Positions 20,855 through 31,430 are shown, numbered from the stretch's first letter. The stretch: 64,000 bases of DNA from VRUE01 sp963780815 (GCA_963780815.1 CAWADG010000014.1:1-64000), one strand, 5' to 3'. Program-made: numbers and translations. The notes: generated by a model not told the origin, from the sequence alone.

Positions 20855-23556
20855 GCAGGCTGCTCGCCACCCTTGCGGCGGCAATCGTCGCCATGGCCCT
20901 GACCTGGGGCTTTGCGGATCGTGCGCTTGCGGTCGAGGAAATCTCCGAGTTCGACACCCACGTCTCGACGACCCAGGCGGGGGGACACCCCGATGTCACG
21001 TACAAAGTCAGCTGGACCGCTCGAGAATCGAGCAACCGACCGTGCAACTGCGAGGACGCCAAGGTCCTCGACATGCATTTCCCCACGGGGTTCATCGGTG
21101 ATCCACACAACGTCCCAGCCTGCAGGCTGACCGAATTTGCACTGCACTCATGCTCCCCGGATACCCAGGTGGGAGTCGTGGAGATCCAGGGCAGCGTGCG
21201 GGAGGCGATGTTCAACCTGGTGCCGCACGCCGATGAGGCGGGCCTCACCGGCTTCTACGTGGTCGGTGTGCAGACAGCGCTCTTCGTCGTCCTCCACGCG
21301 CGGACGGGATCGGACTACGGACTGGATGCTACGACCTCGGCGATCTACCAGTTTTTCGCGCTCACCACCACTCAGGTCCATCTCTGGGGCGTGCCCGCGG
21401 ATCCGAGTCACGACGCAAACCGCTTCCCGGTGGGCACCACCGAGGGAATCGATGGATGCAAACCGTACCCAGAAGGTTGCTACGGTCCGGTGAAATCGAC
21501 CGCGCCGCCCGCTCCGTATCTCCAGAACCCGACCACCTGCGGCGTGCCGCTGACGGCCAGCCACTCGATCGCCTACTACTCCGGGGCCGTGGCCGAGGCC
21601 GAGGACGATTGGCCGGCCACCACGGGCTGCGATCAGCTCACCTTCAGCCCGAGCCTCACCGCGACGCCGACGACTGAAGCGGGAGACAGCATGTCGGGGC
21701 TCGACGTCACCCTCAAGGTGCCGCAGACGCAGAGCCCGACGACCCCCTCACCGTCGGAGATCAAAAGCGTTGCGATGACGCTTCCGGAAGGGTTCTCGTT
21801 GGCGCCCAACGCCGCCAACGGCAAGGTGGCCTGCGCCGACGAGGAACTCTCCTTCACCACGGAGGATCCGGCGCACTGCCCCGAGTTCGCCAAGATCGGC
21901 ACCTCCTCCATCGACAGCTCGGCCCTGCCGGGCCCGATCCAGGGCAGTGTCTACATCGGCCAGCCCCTCCCGGACCAGACTTACCGGATCTTCGTCACCG
22001 CAGACGGCTTCGCCACCCACGCGAAACTGAAAGGAGCGGTCAACCTCGATCCTCGGACGGGCCAGGTCGTGGCCACGTTCTCGGATCTCCCGCAATCGCC
22101 GATCCAGGAAGTCAACCTCCACTTCTTCGGCTCCGAGCGCGGCATCTTCGCCACACCCAAGCGGTGTGGGACCTATCCCGTCGTCACTCGGTTCACTCCC
22201 TGGGACCAGGCGCTCGAAGACCAGGTCTCGACCAGCTCGATCTCGATGGCCACCGGGCCCAACGGGGCACCCTGCCCGCCGCCGCCGTCGCCGTTCCACC
22301 CGTCGGTGAACGCGGGCAGCGCCGACAATACGGCGGGAGCGTTCACTCCGTTCACCGTCGAAGCGAGCCGCGAAGACGGTGATCAGGAACCGACCGCGCT
22401 CAAGGTCAGCACGCCGCCAGGCTTCCTTGCGTCGCTGCGGGGAGTCGCGTACTGCCCCGAGACCACCATTTCGGGTTTGGTCGGGGGCGCCTACAGCGGG
22501 CGCCAGGAGCAAGCCGCGCCGCTTTGCCCCGCAGCGAGTCGCATCGGCTTCATCAAGGCCGGCGCAGGGCCCGGCACTCGCCCGCTCTACGTCGGCGGCG
22601 ACGTCTACCTCGCCGGTCCCTACAAGGGCGCTCCTTTGAGCCTTCTGGTCGTGATTCCGGCGGTCTCCGGGCCATACGACCTCGGCAACGTCGTCACCCG
22701 GGTCGCCGTCTTCATCAATCCCGCGACCGCGCAGATCACAACGGTCTCCGACCCACTGCCGCGGATCCTCGACGGCGTGCCACTCCGAACTCGCTACCTC
22801 CAGGTGGGCCTCGATCGCCCCGACTTCACCCTCAACCCGACCCGCTGCGACCCGTTCTCGATCGGGACGCAGGTGTTCGGAGACGAAGGGGCGGCGGCGA
22901 GCCTCCAGACTCATTTCCAGGTCGCCAACTGCTCGGCGATTGAATATGCCCCGGCGCTCAGCCTCTCGTTGACGGGCGGGCTGGAAGCGCGAGGCCACCC
23001 GGCCATCCACGCACTCTTCAAGGCGCGGCCCGGCGAAGCGAACACTCAACGGGTCTCCGTGACCCTGCCCACTGGCGAGCAGCTCGACAATGCCCACATC
23101 GGCACCGTCTGCCGGCGGGGGGAGTTCGCTGCGGACCAGTGCCCGGCTCGCTCGCTGATCGGCCACGCAAAGGTGGTCACGCCGCTCCTGGACGAGCCGC
23201 TCGAAGGAAGCGTCTACCTGCGCGCGTCCACGCACAAGCTCCCCGACCTGGTGATGGACCTGGAGGGCCAAATCGAAATCGAACTGGCCGGAAGGGTCGA
23301 TGCCGTCAACGGACGCCTGCGCACAACCTTCGAATCGGTACCCGACGCGCCCGTCACCTCGCTCAAGCTCGACCTGCTCGGTGGAGCGAAAGGACTGCTC
23401 GTCAACAGCCAAGGCCTCTGTGGCCGATCGAAGCGGGCGACCGTGCAAATGACCGGCCAGAACGGCGATGTCGTCGACGTCAAGCCGAAGCTGAGGACGG
23501 GCTGCGGTTCCGGCGCGAGCCGCAAGCGCCATGGCTCGGGGCGGGGAAGGGGTTAG
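20851..23556 (+). CDS. Large secreted four-module protein, subtype B-alpha (B2)
   Basis: 901 aa. ATG 20851 overlaps the stop of the A partner (ATGA) and opens a signal peptide (LLATLAAAIVAMALTWGFADRALA). The sequence has four Cys-containing modules with the shared landmarks DFxxxxC/FALHSC, S/T-Q-V/I-G, VYIGQPLP, LPQSP, NPTRCDP and a closing GLC. The alpha signatures are VSGPYDLGNV, PLRTR, VANC and TPLLDEPLEGSVYLR. The nearest relative is 36720-39584, not its immediate neighbour at 27204. The N-terminal module contains an extra Cys pair (CNC). The tail is basic (RKRHGSGRGRG). No catalytic motif is seen; a structural or binding role outside the cell is inferred. Confidence 0.75.
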   Translation: MSRLLATLAAAIVAMALTWGFADRALAVEEISEFDTHVSTTQAGGHPDVTYKVSWTARESSNRPCNCEDAKVLDMHFPTGFIGDPHNVPACRLTEFALHSCSPDTQVGVVEIQGSVREAMFNLVPHADEAGLTGFYVVGVQTALFVVLHARTGSDYGLDATTSAIYQFFALTTTQVHLWGVPADPSHDANRFPVGTTEGIDGCKPYPEGCYGPVKSTAPPAPYLQNPTTCGVPLTASHSIAYYSGAVAEAEDDWPATTGCDQLTFSPSLTATPTTEAGDSMSGLDVTLKVPQTQSPTTPSPSEIKSVAMTLPEGFSLAPNAANGKVACADEELSFTTEDPAHCPEFAKIGTSSIDSSALPGPIQGSVYIGQPLPDQTYRIFVTADGFATHAKLKGAVNLDPRTGQVVATFSDLPQSPIQEVNLHFFGSERGIFATPKRCGTYPVVTRFTPWDQALEDQVSTSSISMATGPNGAPCPPPPSPFHPSVNAGSADNTAGAFTPFTVEASREDGDQEPTALKVSTPPGFLASLRGVAYCPETTISGLVGGAYSGRQEQAAPLCPAASRIGFIKAGAGPGTRPLYVGGDVYLAGPYKGAPLSLLVVIPAVSGPYDLGNVVTRVAVFINPATAQITTVSDPLPRILDGVPLRTRYLQVGLDRPDFTLNPTRCDPFSIGTQVFGDEGAAASLQTHFQVANCSAIEYAPALSLSLTGGLEARGHPAIHALFKARPGEANTQRVSVTLPTGEQLDNAHIGTVCRRGEFAADQCPARSLIGHAKVVTPLLDEPLEGSVYLRASTHKLPDLVMDLEGQIEIELAGRVDAVNGRLRTTFESVPDAPVTSLKLDLLGGAKGLLVNSQGLCGRSKRATVQMTGQNGDVVDVKPKLRTGCGSGASRKRHGSGRGRG

Positions 23557-23559
23557 GCG

Positions 23560-26500
23560 GTGGAGATGTCGACGAATACGGTTGTCAGAGTTCTCACGGT
23601 TGCGGTAATCGCGGCGCTGTCGCTGCTGGCCGCGGCCGGTTCAGCGAGCGCCCGCACGGTTCCGGTCTACACCTATACCGGCCAGTACTACGACGGGGCC
23701 GGGTCCACGGCGGGAACGCTCGCCGTCCCCGGGGACATCGACCTGAACCAGACGGCCGAAAAGGGCTACGTCGTCGACCCGGTGCGGCTGAGCGGTTCCG
23801 TCTCGCAGTTCAACGGCGAAGGAAACCCCCTTGGGTTCAGCGCGCTCGAAGGGGCGACGGCAATTCCGGTCCACGTCGAAGGGCCCCAGCGGGTGGCGGT
23901 CGACAATTCGACGACGTCATCGAAGGGCAACTTCTACGTGGTTGCCGAAAAAGTGGTGAAGGGATACCGGCCCGACGGCACCGAAATCGGAGGAGGGTTC
24001 CCGCTGGGAGGCTTTCAGAGGGTCTGCGACATCGCGACCGACGCCGAGGGCGATCTCTGGGTCGTCGACTACCCCCGCTACAAATTCACCGAGTACGACT
24101 CCAACGGCGTTCCGACCGGCAACACCATCCCGTTCAAGCCCTTCACGACGGGCAACTACAACGGTGCGTGCAGCCTCACCATCGACTCCCAGGACAACTT
24201 CTACTTCGACGCAGCGGGCTACCTCGACGGGATACCTGACGACTACGGGAAAAAATATGACTCCGAAGGCCATGTGCTGTCCGACTTCGCCGGCAGCGCC
24301 GACTCCACCACGAACGCGACGACTGACCTGAGCACCGACCACGTGTTCACACTCGAGTCGAAGCCGTTCGAAGGGAGTTTCGCCCCAGTCGTCATCGAGT
24401 ACGACGAGAACGGTGAAGCGATCACCTCATTCGGGACCCCGGACCCCGCGCATTCGTTCCCGGGACTAGAAAGCCCGGGAGCGCTGGCCGTCTCGTCCGG
24501 CGGCGAAAGGGTCTATGTGTCGAATGGCCGTGAATACGAAGGCGCGAAGCACATTGAGATATTCGAAAAAACCGGGCAGGCGACGGTGCCCACGGTCAGG
24601 ACCGAACCGCCGGCGCTGACGCCGACGAAGGTGACCCTGCACGGGACGATCGACCTCGACGGAGCCGGCGACGCGACGGAATGCTATTTCCAATGGGGGA
24701 GCTTCGGGAACTACGGCGAAGTGGCTCCGTGCACTCCGGGCAGCCCGATCTCCGGTGCCGGGGTCCACGAACTGACCGCCCAGCTGGAAGGGCTGACACA
24801 GGGCGCCCAGTACCACTATCGGCTCGTCGCGACGAATGCAAACGGAATCCTCGCCTTCGGCCGTGACCGTCCCTTCCGGCCGCAGGGAGAACTCTCAATG
24901 TCGGAAACGGTTGTCTCCGAAGTCAACTCCGACGGGGCGCGCATTTCCGCCGATGTGAATCCGAACGGTGGTGAAACCAGGTATTTGGTCGAATACGGGC
25001 AGGAAGACTGCGATCTCAGCTCGTGTGCAGTCGCCCCGCTCGAAGAAACCTTCCTTCCCAAGGTGCTGGGCACCCAGGAAGCGTCGGTTGTGCTGAGCGG
25101 GCTGAAATCGGACACGGGCTACCACTACAGGCTGGTCGCGAAAAACGACTTCGGAGAAGTGGCCGGCGCCGAAGACACCTTCCGGACCTACGTGGTCGAA
25201 TCGACGGTGGACACCTGCCCGAACGCGCTGATCCGCAAGGAGACCGGCACCGTCCTGCTGCCGGACTGCCGCGCCTACGAGCTCGTCTCGCCGGCGAACG
25301 CGGGCGGCTATGACGTGCGGTCCGATCTGATTCCGGGCCAGATCCCTCTCGTCGCCAAGCCGCGCGCTGCAGACAGCGTCCTCTACTCCCTCAACTTCGG
25401 AAAGGTCCCCGGAGTTGATGGCGAACCGACGAACCACGGCGTCGACCCGTACATCGCGCGGAGGACGAACGACGGTTGGACCACCACCTATTCCGGAATC
25501 GCGGTCGGCGACCCGCCGTTCCAGGGGCCGTTCGCGTCGACGCCGCTGGAGGAGTCCGAAGACCTCTCGACCTTCGTGTTCGGCGGTCCCGAACTCTGCA
25601 GCCCGTGCTTCGCGGACGGCAGCACCGGGCTGCCCATCCGCCGCAACGAAGGGCCGCTCACGCAGGGGATGGCCGGCTCGCTCGACCCGGGCCCCTCGGC
25701 CGAGCCCGACGGCTACATCGGCAGGCGGCTCTCCGCCGACGGCACCCATCTGATCTTCGGCTCGACCGCCGCCTTCGAGCAGGACGCAGCCTCGAGCGGA
25801 GACGTGTCGATCTACGACAGGAATCTCGTCGCCGACGTCACCCACGTCGTCTCCACGACGCCCGGCGGGACTCCATTGCCGTGCCTCCAGGGCGCGGGCA
25901 ACTGCCACGGCCCGGGCGACGCCGACGGAATCGCCTCCCTCGACGTGTCCGGCGACGGCTCCCGGGTCATCGTCGCGCAGCGGATGTCGACCGACTCGGC
26001 CGGCAACCGTCTCTGGCACCCGTACTTGAACATCGACGACGCCCCGAGCACGGTCGATCTCGCACCAGGCACCACCAGCGGCGTCCTCTACGACGGGATG
26101 TCCTCGGACGGGTCCTCGGTCCTCTACACGACCGTCGACCGGCTGACCGCCGATGATCACGACAACAGCGCCGACATCTATCGCGCCGACGTCTCGCCCG
26201 CCGGCCTCGTCACGGTCACGCGCGTCTCGACCGGCTCCGGCGGCGGCGACACCGATTCGTGCGACCCGGCGGCGGCCGCAGGCCGCAACAACTGGAACGC
26301 CGTCGGCGCAGCGTCGACGAACAGCTGCGCCGCCGTCGCGTTCGCCGGCGGTGCCGGAGTCGCGGCAGGGAACGGAGCGATCTATTTCCTCTCCCCGGAG
26401 AGGCTCGACGGAACCTCGGGCGTCCAGAACCAGCCGAACCTCTACCTCTCGCTGCCCGGGGAATCGGCTCGCTTCGTCGCCACCCTAGAGCCCTCCAATC

Positions 26501-27207
26501 CCGCCATCACGCGTGGGGTCCTGGACAGCGAAGTGCGCGGCTTCGGAGACTTCCAGGTCACGCCGAGCGGCGATTTTGCGGCCTTCTCGACCAGCATGCC
26601 CCTGACCGGTTTCCCGACCGCGGGACACACCGCGATCTATCGCTATGGAGCGCAGGAAGATTTCCTGATCTGCGCCTCCTGCCCGACCACTCGGGCGACG
26701 CTGAACGCCGACACCGAACTGTCCGATTACGGGTTGAACCTTGCCGATGACGGCAGGGTCTTCTTCACGTCGACCGAGGCGTTGGCGCTGCGTGACACCG
26801 GGGTGTCGTCAGATGTCTATGAGCGGAAGGGCGAACGGCTCTACCTGATCTCGACAGGCCGGTCGCCGACGGCCACGGGCCTTCTCTCGGTCAGCGCCGA
26901 CGGGCACAACGTCTACTTCTACACACGGGAGTCGTTGGTGAGTGGTGACCACAACGGAAAGACGGTGAAGATCTACACCGCGCGGGAAAACGGGGGCTTT
27001 GCCGTTCCTCCCGTGATCCAGGAATGCCAGGCATCCGACGAGTGTCACGGGCCCGGCTCCGTAGCGCCGCCCTCCGCCGCTCTGCCCACCTTCCAGGGAA
27101 CGGGCGGGAATGTAAAGCCGACGCACAGGAAGAAGCGGCACCGGCACCGCCACGGGCGCAGGCACAAGCATCGCCACCACGCCAACGCAAAGAGGAGAGC
27201 GCGATGA
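23560..27207 (+). CDS. Secreted double-propeller protein, subtype A-beta (A5)
   Basis: 1215 aa from GTG 23560, behind GGGGAAGGGG; ATG 23566 is an equally possible start. It begins 3 nt after the preceding B stop. The signal peptide ends AGSASA (residue about 31). The order is NHL-like blades (about 32-343), two Fn3-like repeats (about 344-545), the linker CPNALIR...LLPDCRAYELVSPANAGGY, PD40-like blades (about 576-1140; LSADGTHLIFGS, VTPSGDFAAFSTSM, LADDGRVFFTS), QASDECHG and a tail very rich in His, Lys and Arg. The segment after the linker (GGYDVRSDLIPGQ, NHGVDPYIARRTNDGW) matches 39588-44367. The frame is intact throughout, so it is the best reference for the A-beta subtype. It overlaps its B partner by ATGA. 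Confidence 0.8.
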   Translation: MEMSTNTVVRVLTVAVIAALSLLAAAGSASARTVPVYTYTGQYYDGAGSTAGTLAVPGDIDLNQTAEKGYVVDPVRLSGSVSQFNGEGNPLGFSALEGATAIPVHVEGPQRVAVDNSTTSSKGNFYVVAEKVVKGYRPDGTEIGGGFPLGGFQRVCDIATDAEGDLWVVDYPRYKFTEYDSNGVPTGNTIPFKPFTTGNYNGACSLTIDSQDNFYFDAAGYLDGIPDDYGKKYDSEGHVLSDFAGSADSTTNATTDLSTDHVFTLESKPFEGSFAPVVIEYDENGEAITSFGTPDPAHSFPGLESPGALAVSSGGERVYVSNGREYEGAKHIEIFEKTGQATVPTVRTEPPALTPTKVTLHGTIDLDGAGDATECYFQWGSFGNYGEVAPCTPGSPISGAGVHELTAQLEGLTQGAQYHYRLVATNANGILAFGRDRPFRPQGELSMSETVVSEVNSDGARISADVNPNGGETRYLVEYGQEDCDLSSCAVAPLEETFLPKVLGTQEASVVLSGLKSDTGYHYRLVAKNDFGEVAGAEDTFRTYVVESTVDTCPNALIRKETGTVLLPDCRAYELVSPANAGGYDVRSDLIPGQIPLVAKPRAADSVLYSLNFGKVPGVDGEPTNHGVDPYIARRTNDGWTTTYSGIAVGDPPFQGPFASTPLEESEDLSTFVFGGPELCSPCFADGSTGLPIRRNEGPLTQGMAGSLDPGPSAEPDGYIGRRLSADGTHLIFGSTAAFEQDAASSGDVSIYDRNLVADVTHVVSTTPGGTPLPCLQGAGNCHGPGDADGIASLDVSGDGSRVIVAQRMSTDSAGNRLWHPYLNIDDAPSTVDLAPGTTSGVLYDGMSSDGSSVLYTTVDRLTADDHDNSADIYRADVSPAGLVTVTRVSTGSGGGDTDSCDPAAAAGRNNWNAVGAASTNSCAAVAFAGGAGVAAGNGAIYFLSPERLDGTSGVQNQPNLYLSLPGESARFVATLEPSNPAITRGVLDSEVRGFGDFQVTPSGDFAAFSTSMPLTGFPTAGHTAIYRYGAQEDFLICASCPTTRATLNADTELSDYGLNLADDGRVFFTSTEALALRDTGVSSDVYERKGERLYLISTGRSPTATGLLSVSADGHNVYFYTRESLVSGDHNGKTVKIYTARENGGFAVPPVIQECQASDECHGPGSVAPPSAALPTFQGTGGNVKPTHRKKRHRHRHGRRHKHRHHANAKRRAR

Positions 27208-29894
27208 CGGCCCGCCTCGCCACCGTGGTCTCGCTCTGTGCCCTAGCCCTCGCAGCCTCCGTGCAGACGGCGACCGCCACCGAGCCGATCAGCTCGTTCG
27301 GGGTGACGACCTCGACGACCGCGGCCGGGGCTCACCCGAACCTGTCGGCGAGCTTCACCCTTGTGGAACCGGGCGAGCCGGAGGCTGCCGAAAACGTCAC
27401 CGTCAACCTCCCGCAGGGGGTGTTCGGGAACCCGAACGCGATACCGACCTGCACCGTTTCCGACTTCGCCCTCTTCCAATGCCCCGCGGCCTCCCAGGCG
27501 GGCACGGTGGTCGTCAGGGCGAACTACAACGGGGATCCGAATGCTCTCCTCGGCGCAGCGCCGGTCTATGACATCGCCGTCCAGGTGGAGGGGGAGACCG
27601 CCCGCCTCGCGTTCGTCGTCCCGACGCTCGACATCCCGATCTCGATCCCGATTCAGGTCCGGAGCGGATCCGACTACGGGCTTCGGATGACGGTCGCAGG
27701 GATCACGCAGTCGATGCCCCTCGCCGGGGCCGCGATCTCGGTCTGGGGATTCCCGGCGGCGGTCGAAAACGACGACGAACGCTTCCTCCCTGGCTCACCC
27801 GGCAACCCGGCGGGGTGCGCGGGAGTGGCCACCGCGCGGTGCGCGTCAGACAACGGCCAGACGCCGCACCACGCGAACGTCGTCGAGGCACCGATGATCG
27901 ACAACCCCAGCACCTGCACCGGCCAGCCGTTGACCGTCTCGCTCGACGTTCGGACCTACCAGGATCCTTCCCAGGTGTCCCACGCGGAGGACCAGTATCC
28001 GCCGACGACCGCCTGCGACCAGCAGACCTTCCAGCCGGCGCTCAACGCCGGGCTGACCTCGGAAGCGGCCGACTCGCCCTCGGGGATGGACATCAGCCTG
28101 CGGGCGGCGCAGCCACTGAGTCGCTCACCGACCCCGTCGAGCATCCGCGCAGCCACCGTGATCCTGCCCGAAGGCGTCTCAGTCAATCCGGATGCGGCGG
28201 ACGGCCAGACCGCCTGCACCGACGCCGAGGCCGGGTTCGGCAGCGAGGCGCCGGCGCAATGCCCGAACAGCTCGAAAATCGGCCGCTTCGACATTCGCAC
28301 GCCGGCGCTGGTCGGCCCGCTGAACGGATCGCTCTACATCGGCGAGCCGACCCCGGGGAACCAGTATCGGCTGTTCATGATCGCCAGCGGGTTCGGCATC
28401 AACGCGAAGATCGTCGCCTCGGTCCGGCCGGATCCGACGACCGGGAGGCTGGCCATCTCCGTCACCGACCTCCCGGAGGCGCCGTTCGAAGAGTTCAACC
28501 TCCACGTGTTCGCCTCCGACCGCGGGCTGATCGCGACGCCAACCGGCTGCACCATCTATCAGGTCGATTCGAACTTCACCCCGTGGAACTCCCTGCTCGC
28601 CCCTCAGCGCTCGCGCCCGGTCGTCAGCATCAACTCCGGCCCCGGAGGCGCCCCCTGTCCGGGTCAGATCAGGCCCTTCTCGCCGCGCCTCGAAGCGGGA
28701 ACCTCGAATCCGGTCGCCGGCGCCTTCAGCGCCTTCTCCCTGAAGCTCGACCGCGATGACGGCGACCAGTTCCTCCACGACCTCGACTTCACGATGCCAC
28801 CGGGGCTGACCGGGTCGCTGCGGGGGATCGAATACTGCTCCGAGGACGCGATCCGGCAGGCAGCGGGGCAGCTCGGCCGCACCGAGGAGATCTATCCGAG
28901 CTGCCGCAGCTCGAGCCTGATCGGGACCTCCAACGTCGCCGCCGGCCCCGGAGGCCATCCGTTCCACGTCACCGGCAGGATCTACCTGGCCGGTCCCTTC
29001 AAAGGGGCGCCGCTGAGCTTGGTCGTGATCACCCCTGCGGTCGCCGGCCCCTACGACTACGGGACACAGGTCGTGCGGGTGGCGATCCATGTCGATCCGC
29101 TCGACGCCCACGTCACCGCCATTTCCGACACCCTGCCGACGATCATCGGCGGCGTGCCACTACGGATGCGGACGATCAAGGTCAACATCGACAAGCCGAA
29201 TTTCATGATCAACCCGACCCACTGCGACAGCTCGACCATCGGCTCCCGTGGGATCGGGGATCAGGGGAGTGTCGCCGACTTCAGCTCCTACTTCCATCCC
29301 GTCAACTGCTCGGACCTCGGATTCAAGCCGACGATGACCGTTCGCCAGCTCGGCCATCAGACTCACCGGGCGCAGAACCCGCGGCTCCAGTTCGACCTTC
29401 GCACCCGGCGCGGCGATGCGAACCTGAAGACGGTCACCGTCACGCTGCCCAAGGCCTACCAGGTCGATCAGCGCCATCTGTTCAACATCTGCTCGCGCTC
29501 GCAGCTCGAGGCAGAACGGTGCCGCGGCCGTCAGGCGATGGGCAACGTCTTCGTCAACACGCCGCTGCTCGACGAGCCACTGCGGGGGCCGGCCTACGCG
29601 GTCTCAGGCTACGGACGGCTGCCGCACCTGGTCTTCATCCTCGACGGCCAGGTCACGGTGATGCCGCAGGCGGAATCGGCGTCGGACAAGACCGGGCGCC
29701 TACGGACGACGGTGCCGGTGATCCCCGATGCCCCGATCGGCCACTTCCGCCTCACCCTCCTCGGCGGCAAGAAGGGCTACCTCAGCAACACCAAGGACCT
29801 CTGTCATGGCCCGGGCTCGATCCAGGTCGAGTACCTCGCCCAGAGCGGCAAGCGGCTGAAGCAGTCGATCAGGGTTCAGACTCCCTGCGGGTAG
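27204..29894 (+). CDS. Large secreted four-module protein, subtype B-beta (B3)
   Basis: 896 aa, the same length as the protein at 44399-47089. ATG 27204 overlaps the stop of the A partner; AAAGAGGAGAG lies just upstream. A signal peptide (VVSLCALALAASVQTATA) precedes four modules: NLPQGVFGNPNAIPTC..., LPEGVSVNPDAADGQTAC..., MPPGLTGSLRGIEYC... and LPKAYQVDQRHLFNIC.... Beta signatures are VAGPYDYG, IIGGVPLRMR, INPTHC, GIGDQG, SSYF and GHFRLTLLGGKKGYL. It lacks the Arg/His tail present on B1, B2 and B4, ending IRVQTPCG. A small GAGGCC/GGCCTC hairpin starts at the stop codon (29894-29910) but has no U-tract. It is convergent with the exporter gene at 30021. Confidence 0.75.
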   Translation: MTARLATVVSLCALALAASVQTATATEPISSFGVTTSTTAAGAHPNLSASFTLVEPGEPEAAENVTVNLPQGVFGNPNAIPTCTVSDFALFQCPAASQAGTVVVRANYNGDPNALLGAAPVYDIAVQVEGETARLAFVVPTLDIPISIPIQVRSGSDYGLRMTVAGITQSMPLAGAAISVWGFPAAVENDDERFLPGSPGNPAGCAGVATARCASDNGQTPHHANVVEAPMIDNPSTCTGQPLTVSLDVRTYQDPSQVSHAEDQYPPTTACDQQTFQPALNAGLTSEAADSPSGMDISLRAAQPLSRSPTPSSIRAATVILPEGVSVNPDAADGQTACTDAEAGFGSEAPAQCPNSSKIGRFDIRTPALVGPLNGSLYIGEPTPGNQYRLFMIASGFGINAKIVASVRPDPTTGRLAISVTDLPEAPFEEFNLHVFASDRGLIATPTGCTIYQVDSNFTPWNSLLAPQRSRPVVSINSGPGGAPCPGQIRPFSPRLEAGTSNPVAGAFSAFSLKLDRDDGDQFLHDLDFTMPPGLTGSLRGIEYCSEDAIRQAAGQLGRTEEIYPSCRSSSLIGTSNVAAGPGGHPFHVTGRIYLAGPFKGAPLSLVVITPAVAGPYDYGTQVVRVAIHVDPLDAHVTAISDTLPTIIGGVPLRMRTIKVNIDKPNFMINPTHCDSSTIGSRGIGDQGSVADFSSYFHPVNCSDLGFKPTMTVRQLGHQTHRAQNPRLQFDLRTRRGDANLKTVTVTLPKAYQVDQRHLFNICSRSQLEAERCRGRQAMGNVFVNTPLLDEPLRGPAYAVSGYGRLPHLVFILDGQVTVMPQAESASDKTGRLRTTVPVIPDAPIGHFRLTLLGGKKGYLSNTKDLCHGPGSIQVEYLAQSGKRLKQSIRVQTPCG

Positions 29895-30020
29895 AGGCCA
29901 TCGCGGCCTCCGCCGCCAGCGGGACGAAGACCGCGACGCGCCGGAAGCTGCTCGTCGGCGGCGCTCCCGGGCGTGCACGGCGGGCGGGGCGTGCCGGCTT
30001 CGGCGTGTCTCCCCGCGACC

Positions 30021-31430
30021 TCACGCTGCCACCTCCTGCCGTGCATCCTCGGCGGTGAGCAGGCGCGGCCGCATGATCGTGACCACGGCTGTCAGCGAGA
30101 GGGCGATCAGGACCGCCGCGCCCGCGAGGACGGTGGGGACGCCTTCGACCAGGGCGTGGGCGCCGGCGCCGCTGCTGGCGGCGGCAAAGACGGTGATCAG
30201 AGCGCCGACGCCGAGGGTGCCGCCGAGCTGGTGGGCGACGTTGATCAGGCCGGAGGCGGCGCCCGCGTCGGAGTCGGCGACGCCGGACATACCGGCGGTG
30301 GTCAGCGGTGTCAGCGCCGAGCCGAGGCCGATGCCGAGCAGGATCAGCGGCGCCGCCATCTGGGTCAGGTAGTCGGCGCCGGGGGAGATCTGCCCCAACC
30401 AGAGCATCCCGACCAGTGCGATCGAGAGCCCGCCGGCGAGGACCCGCACCTCCCCGAGGCGCGGCGCGATCCGCGGCACCACCCGGACCATCGCGAAGAC
30501 CGAGAGGGTCATCGGGAGGAAGGCGGAGCCCGCCGCGAGGGCGCTGTAGCCCTGCACGACCTGCAGGTACTGGGTGAGGAAGAAGAACGTCGAGTACAAC
30601 GCCCCGACGACGAGGATCCGGGACACGTAGGCGCCCACCCGCTCGCGGCTGGAGAACAGGCGCAGCGGCGTGATCGGCTGCTCGGCCCGCCGCTCGTTGA
30701 CGACGAAGTGGGCGAGCAGGGCCGCGGCCGCGGCGAAAGACGCCAGCGCCCAGAGGTCCCCCCAGCCGGCCTCGGCTGCGCGGACGAGGCCGAAGACGAG
30801 CGCGGTCATCCCGATCGTCGAGCTCAGCGCACCGGCGAGGTCGAAGCGGCCGCGCTTGCGCTCCGTCTCCGGCAGGTGGCGCGGCGCGAGCCAGATCAGC
30901 GCCGCCCCGAGCGGGACGTTGATGAAGAGGCCGCAACGCCAGGAGATCCAGGAAGTGAGCATGCCTCCGAGCAGGAGGCCGATGCTGCCGCCGGCGCCGG
31001 CGACGGCGCTGTACCAGGCGACCGCCCGCGTCCGCTCGGGCCCCTCGGGGAAGCTGACGGTGAGCAGGGCGAGGGTCGAGGGCGCGGCGATCGCGGCACC
31101 GACCCCCTGCAGGGCGCGAGCGCCTAGCAGCCAGGCCGGAGACTGGGCGACCCCGCCCAGCATCGAGGCGAAGGTGAACAGGGCGATGCCGGCGACGAAG
31201 ACCCGGCGGCGGCCGAGGATGTCCCCGGCGCGAGCGCCGAGCAGCAGCAGGCCGCCGAAGGTCAGCGTGTAGGCGTTCTGGACCCAGGAGAGGCCGGCGG
31301 GTGAGAAGCCGAGGTCATCGTGGATGCTCGGAAGGGCGGTGATCACCACCGAGATGTCGAGGATGATCATCAGGTAGCAGCCGAGGATGATCGCGAGGGA
31401 GAAAGCATTTCGGGGAGACGGTGAAGTCAT
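30021..31430 (-). CDS. DHA2-type MFS multidrug exporter (EmrB/QacA-like)
   Basis: 469 aa with about 14 hydrophobic segments, the usual size and topology of drug:H+ antiporters of the DHA2 family. The N-terminal signature LDISVVITALPSI, motif A GARAGDILGRRRVF and the antiporter motif C region VAGAGGSIGLLLGG are visible. ATG 31430 follows AAGGAC at 31434-31439. It is divergent from a TetR gene at 31566. Between them are a strong promoter and three identical-type inverted repeats, so the exporter is almost certainly repressed by the neighbouring TetR and induced by its ligand. It interrupts the large secreted-protein array on the opposite strand. Confidence 0.92.
   Translation of the reverse strand: MTSPSPRNAFSLAIILGCYLMIILDISVVITALPSIHDDLGFSPAGLSWVQNAYTLTFGGLLLLGARAGDILGRRRVFVAGIALFTFASMLGGVAQSPAWLLGARALQGVGAAIAAPSTLALLTVSFPEGPERTRAVAWYSAVAGAGGSIGLLLGGMLTSWISWRCGLFINVPLGAALIWLAPRHLPETERKRGRFDLAGALSSTIGMTALVFGLVRAAEAGWGDLWALASFAAAAALLAHFVVNERRAEQPITPLRLFSSRERVGAYVSRILVVGALYSTFFFLTQYLQVVQGYSALAAGSAFLPMTLSVFAMVRVVPRIAPRLGEVRVLAGGLSIALVGMLWLGQISPGADYLTQMAAPLILLGIGLGSALTPLTTAGMSGVADSDAGAASGLINVAHQLGGTLGVGALITVFAAASSGAGAHALVEGVPTVLAGAAVLIALSLTAVVTIMRPRLLTAEDARQEVAA

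Larger units (their letters stand above)
16762..29894 (+). repeat. Four-gene unit, complete copy 1 (A-alpha, B-alpha, A-beta, B-beta)
   Basis: Four genes in order, at 16762, 20851, 23560 and 27204, whose products match one-to-one with those at 32488, 36720, 39588 and 44399. The left edge of the window carries the last two genes of a further copy. The repeat is visible at protein level; nucleotide identity is not high enough by eye to call a recent duplication. Confidence 0.75.

Noticed and set aside
29973..31127. A 384-codon + strand frame opposite the exporter gene
   Set aside because: It is antisense to a protein with clear MFS motifs; composition is Asp/Gly/Arg/Glu-rich low complexity.
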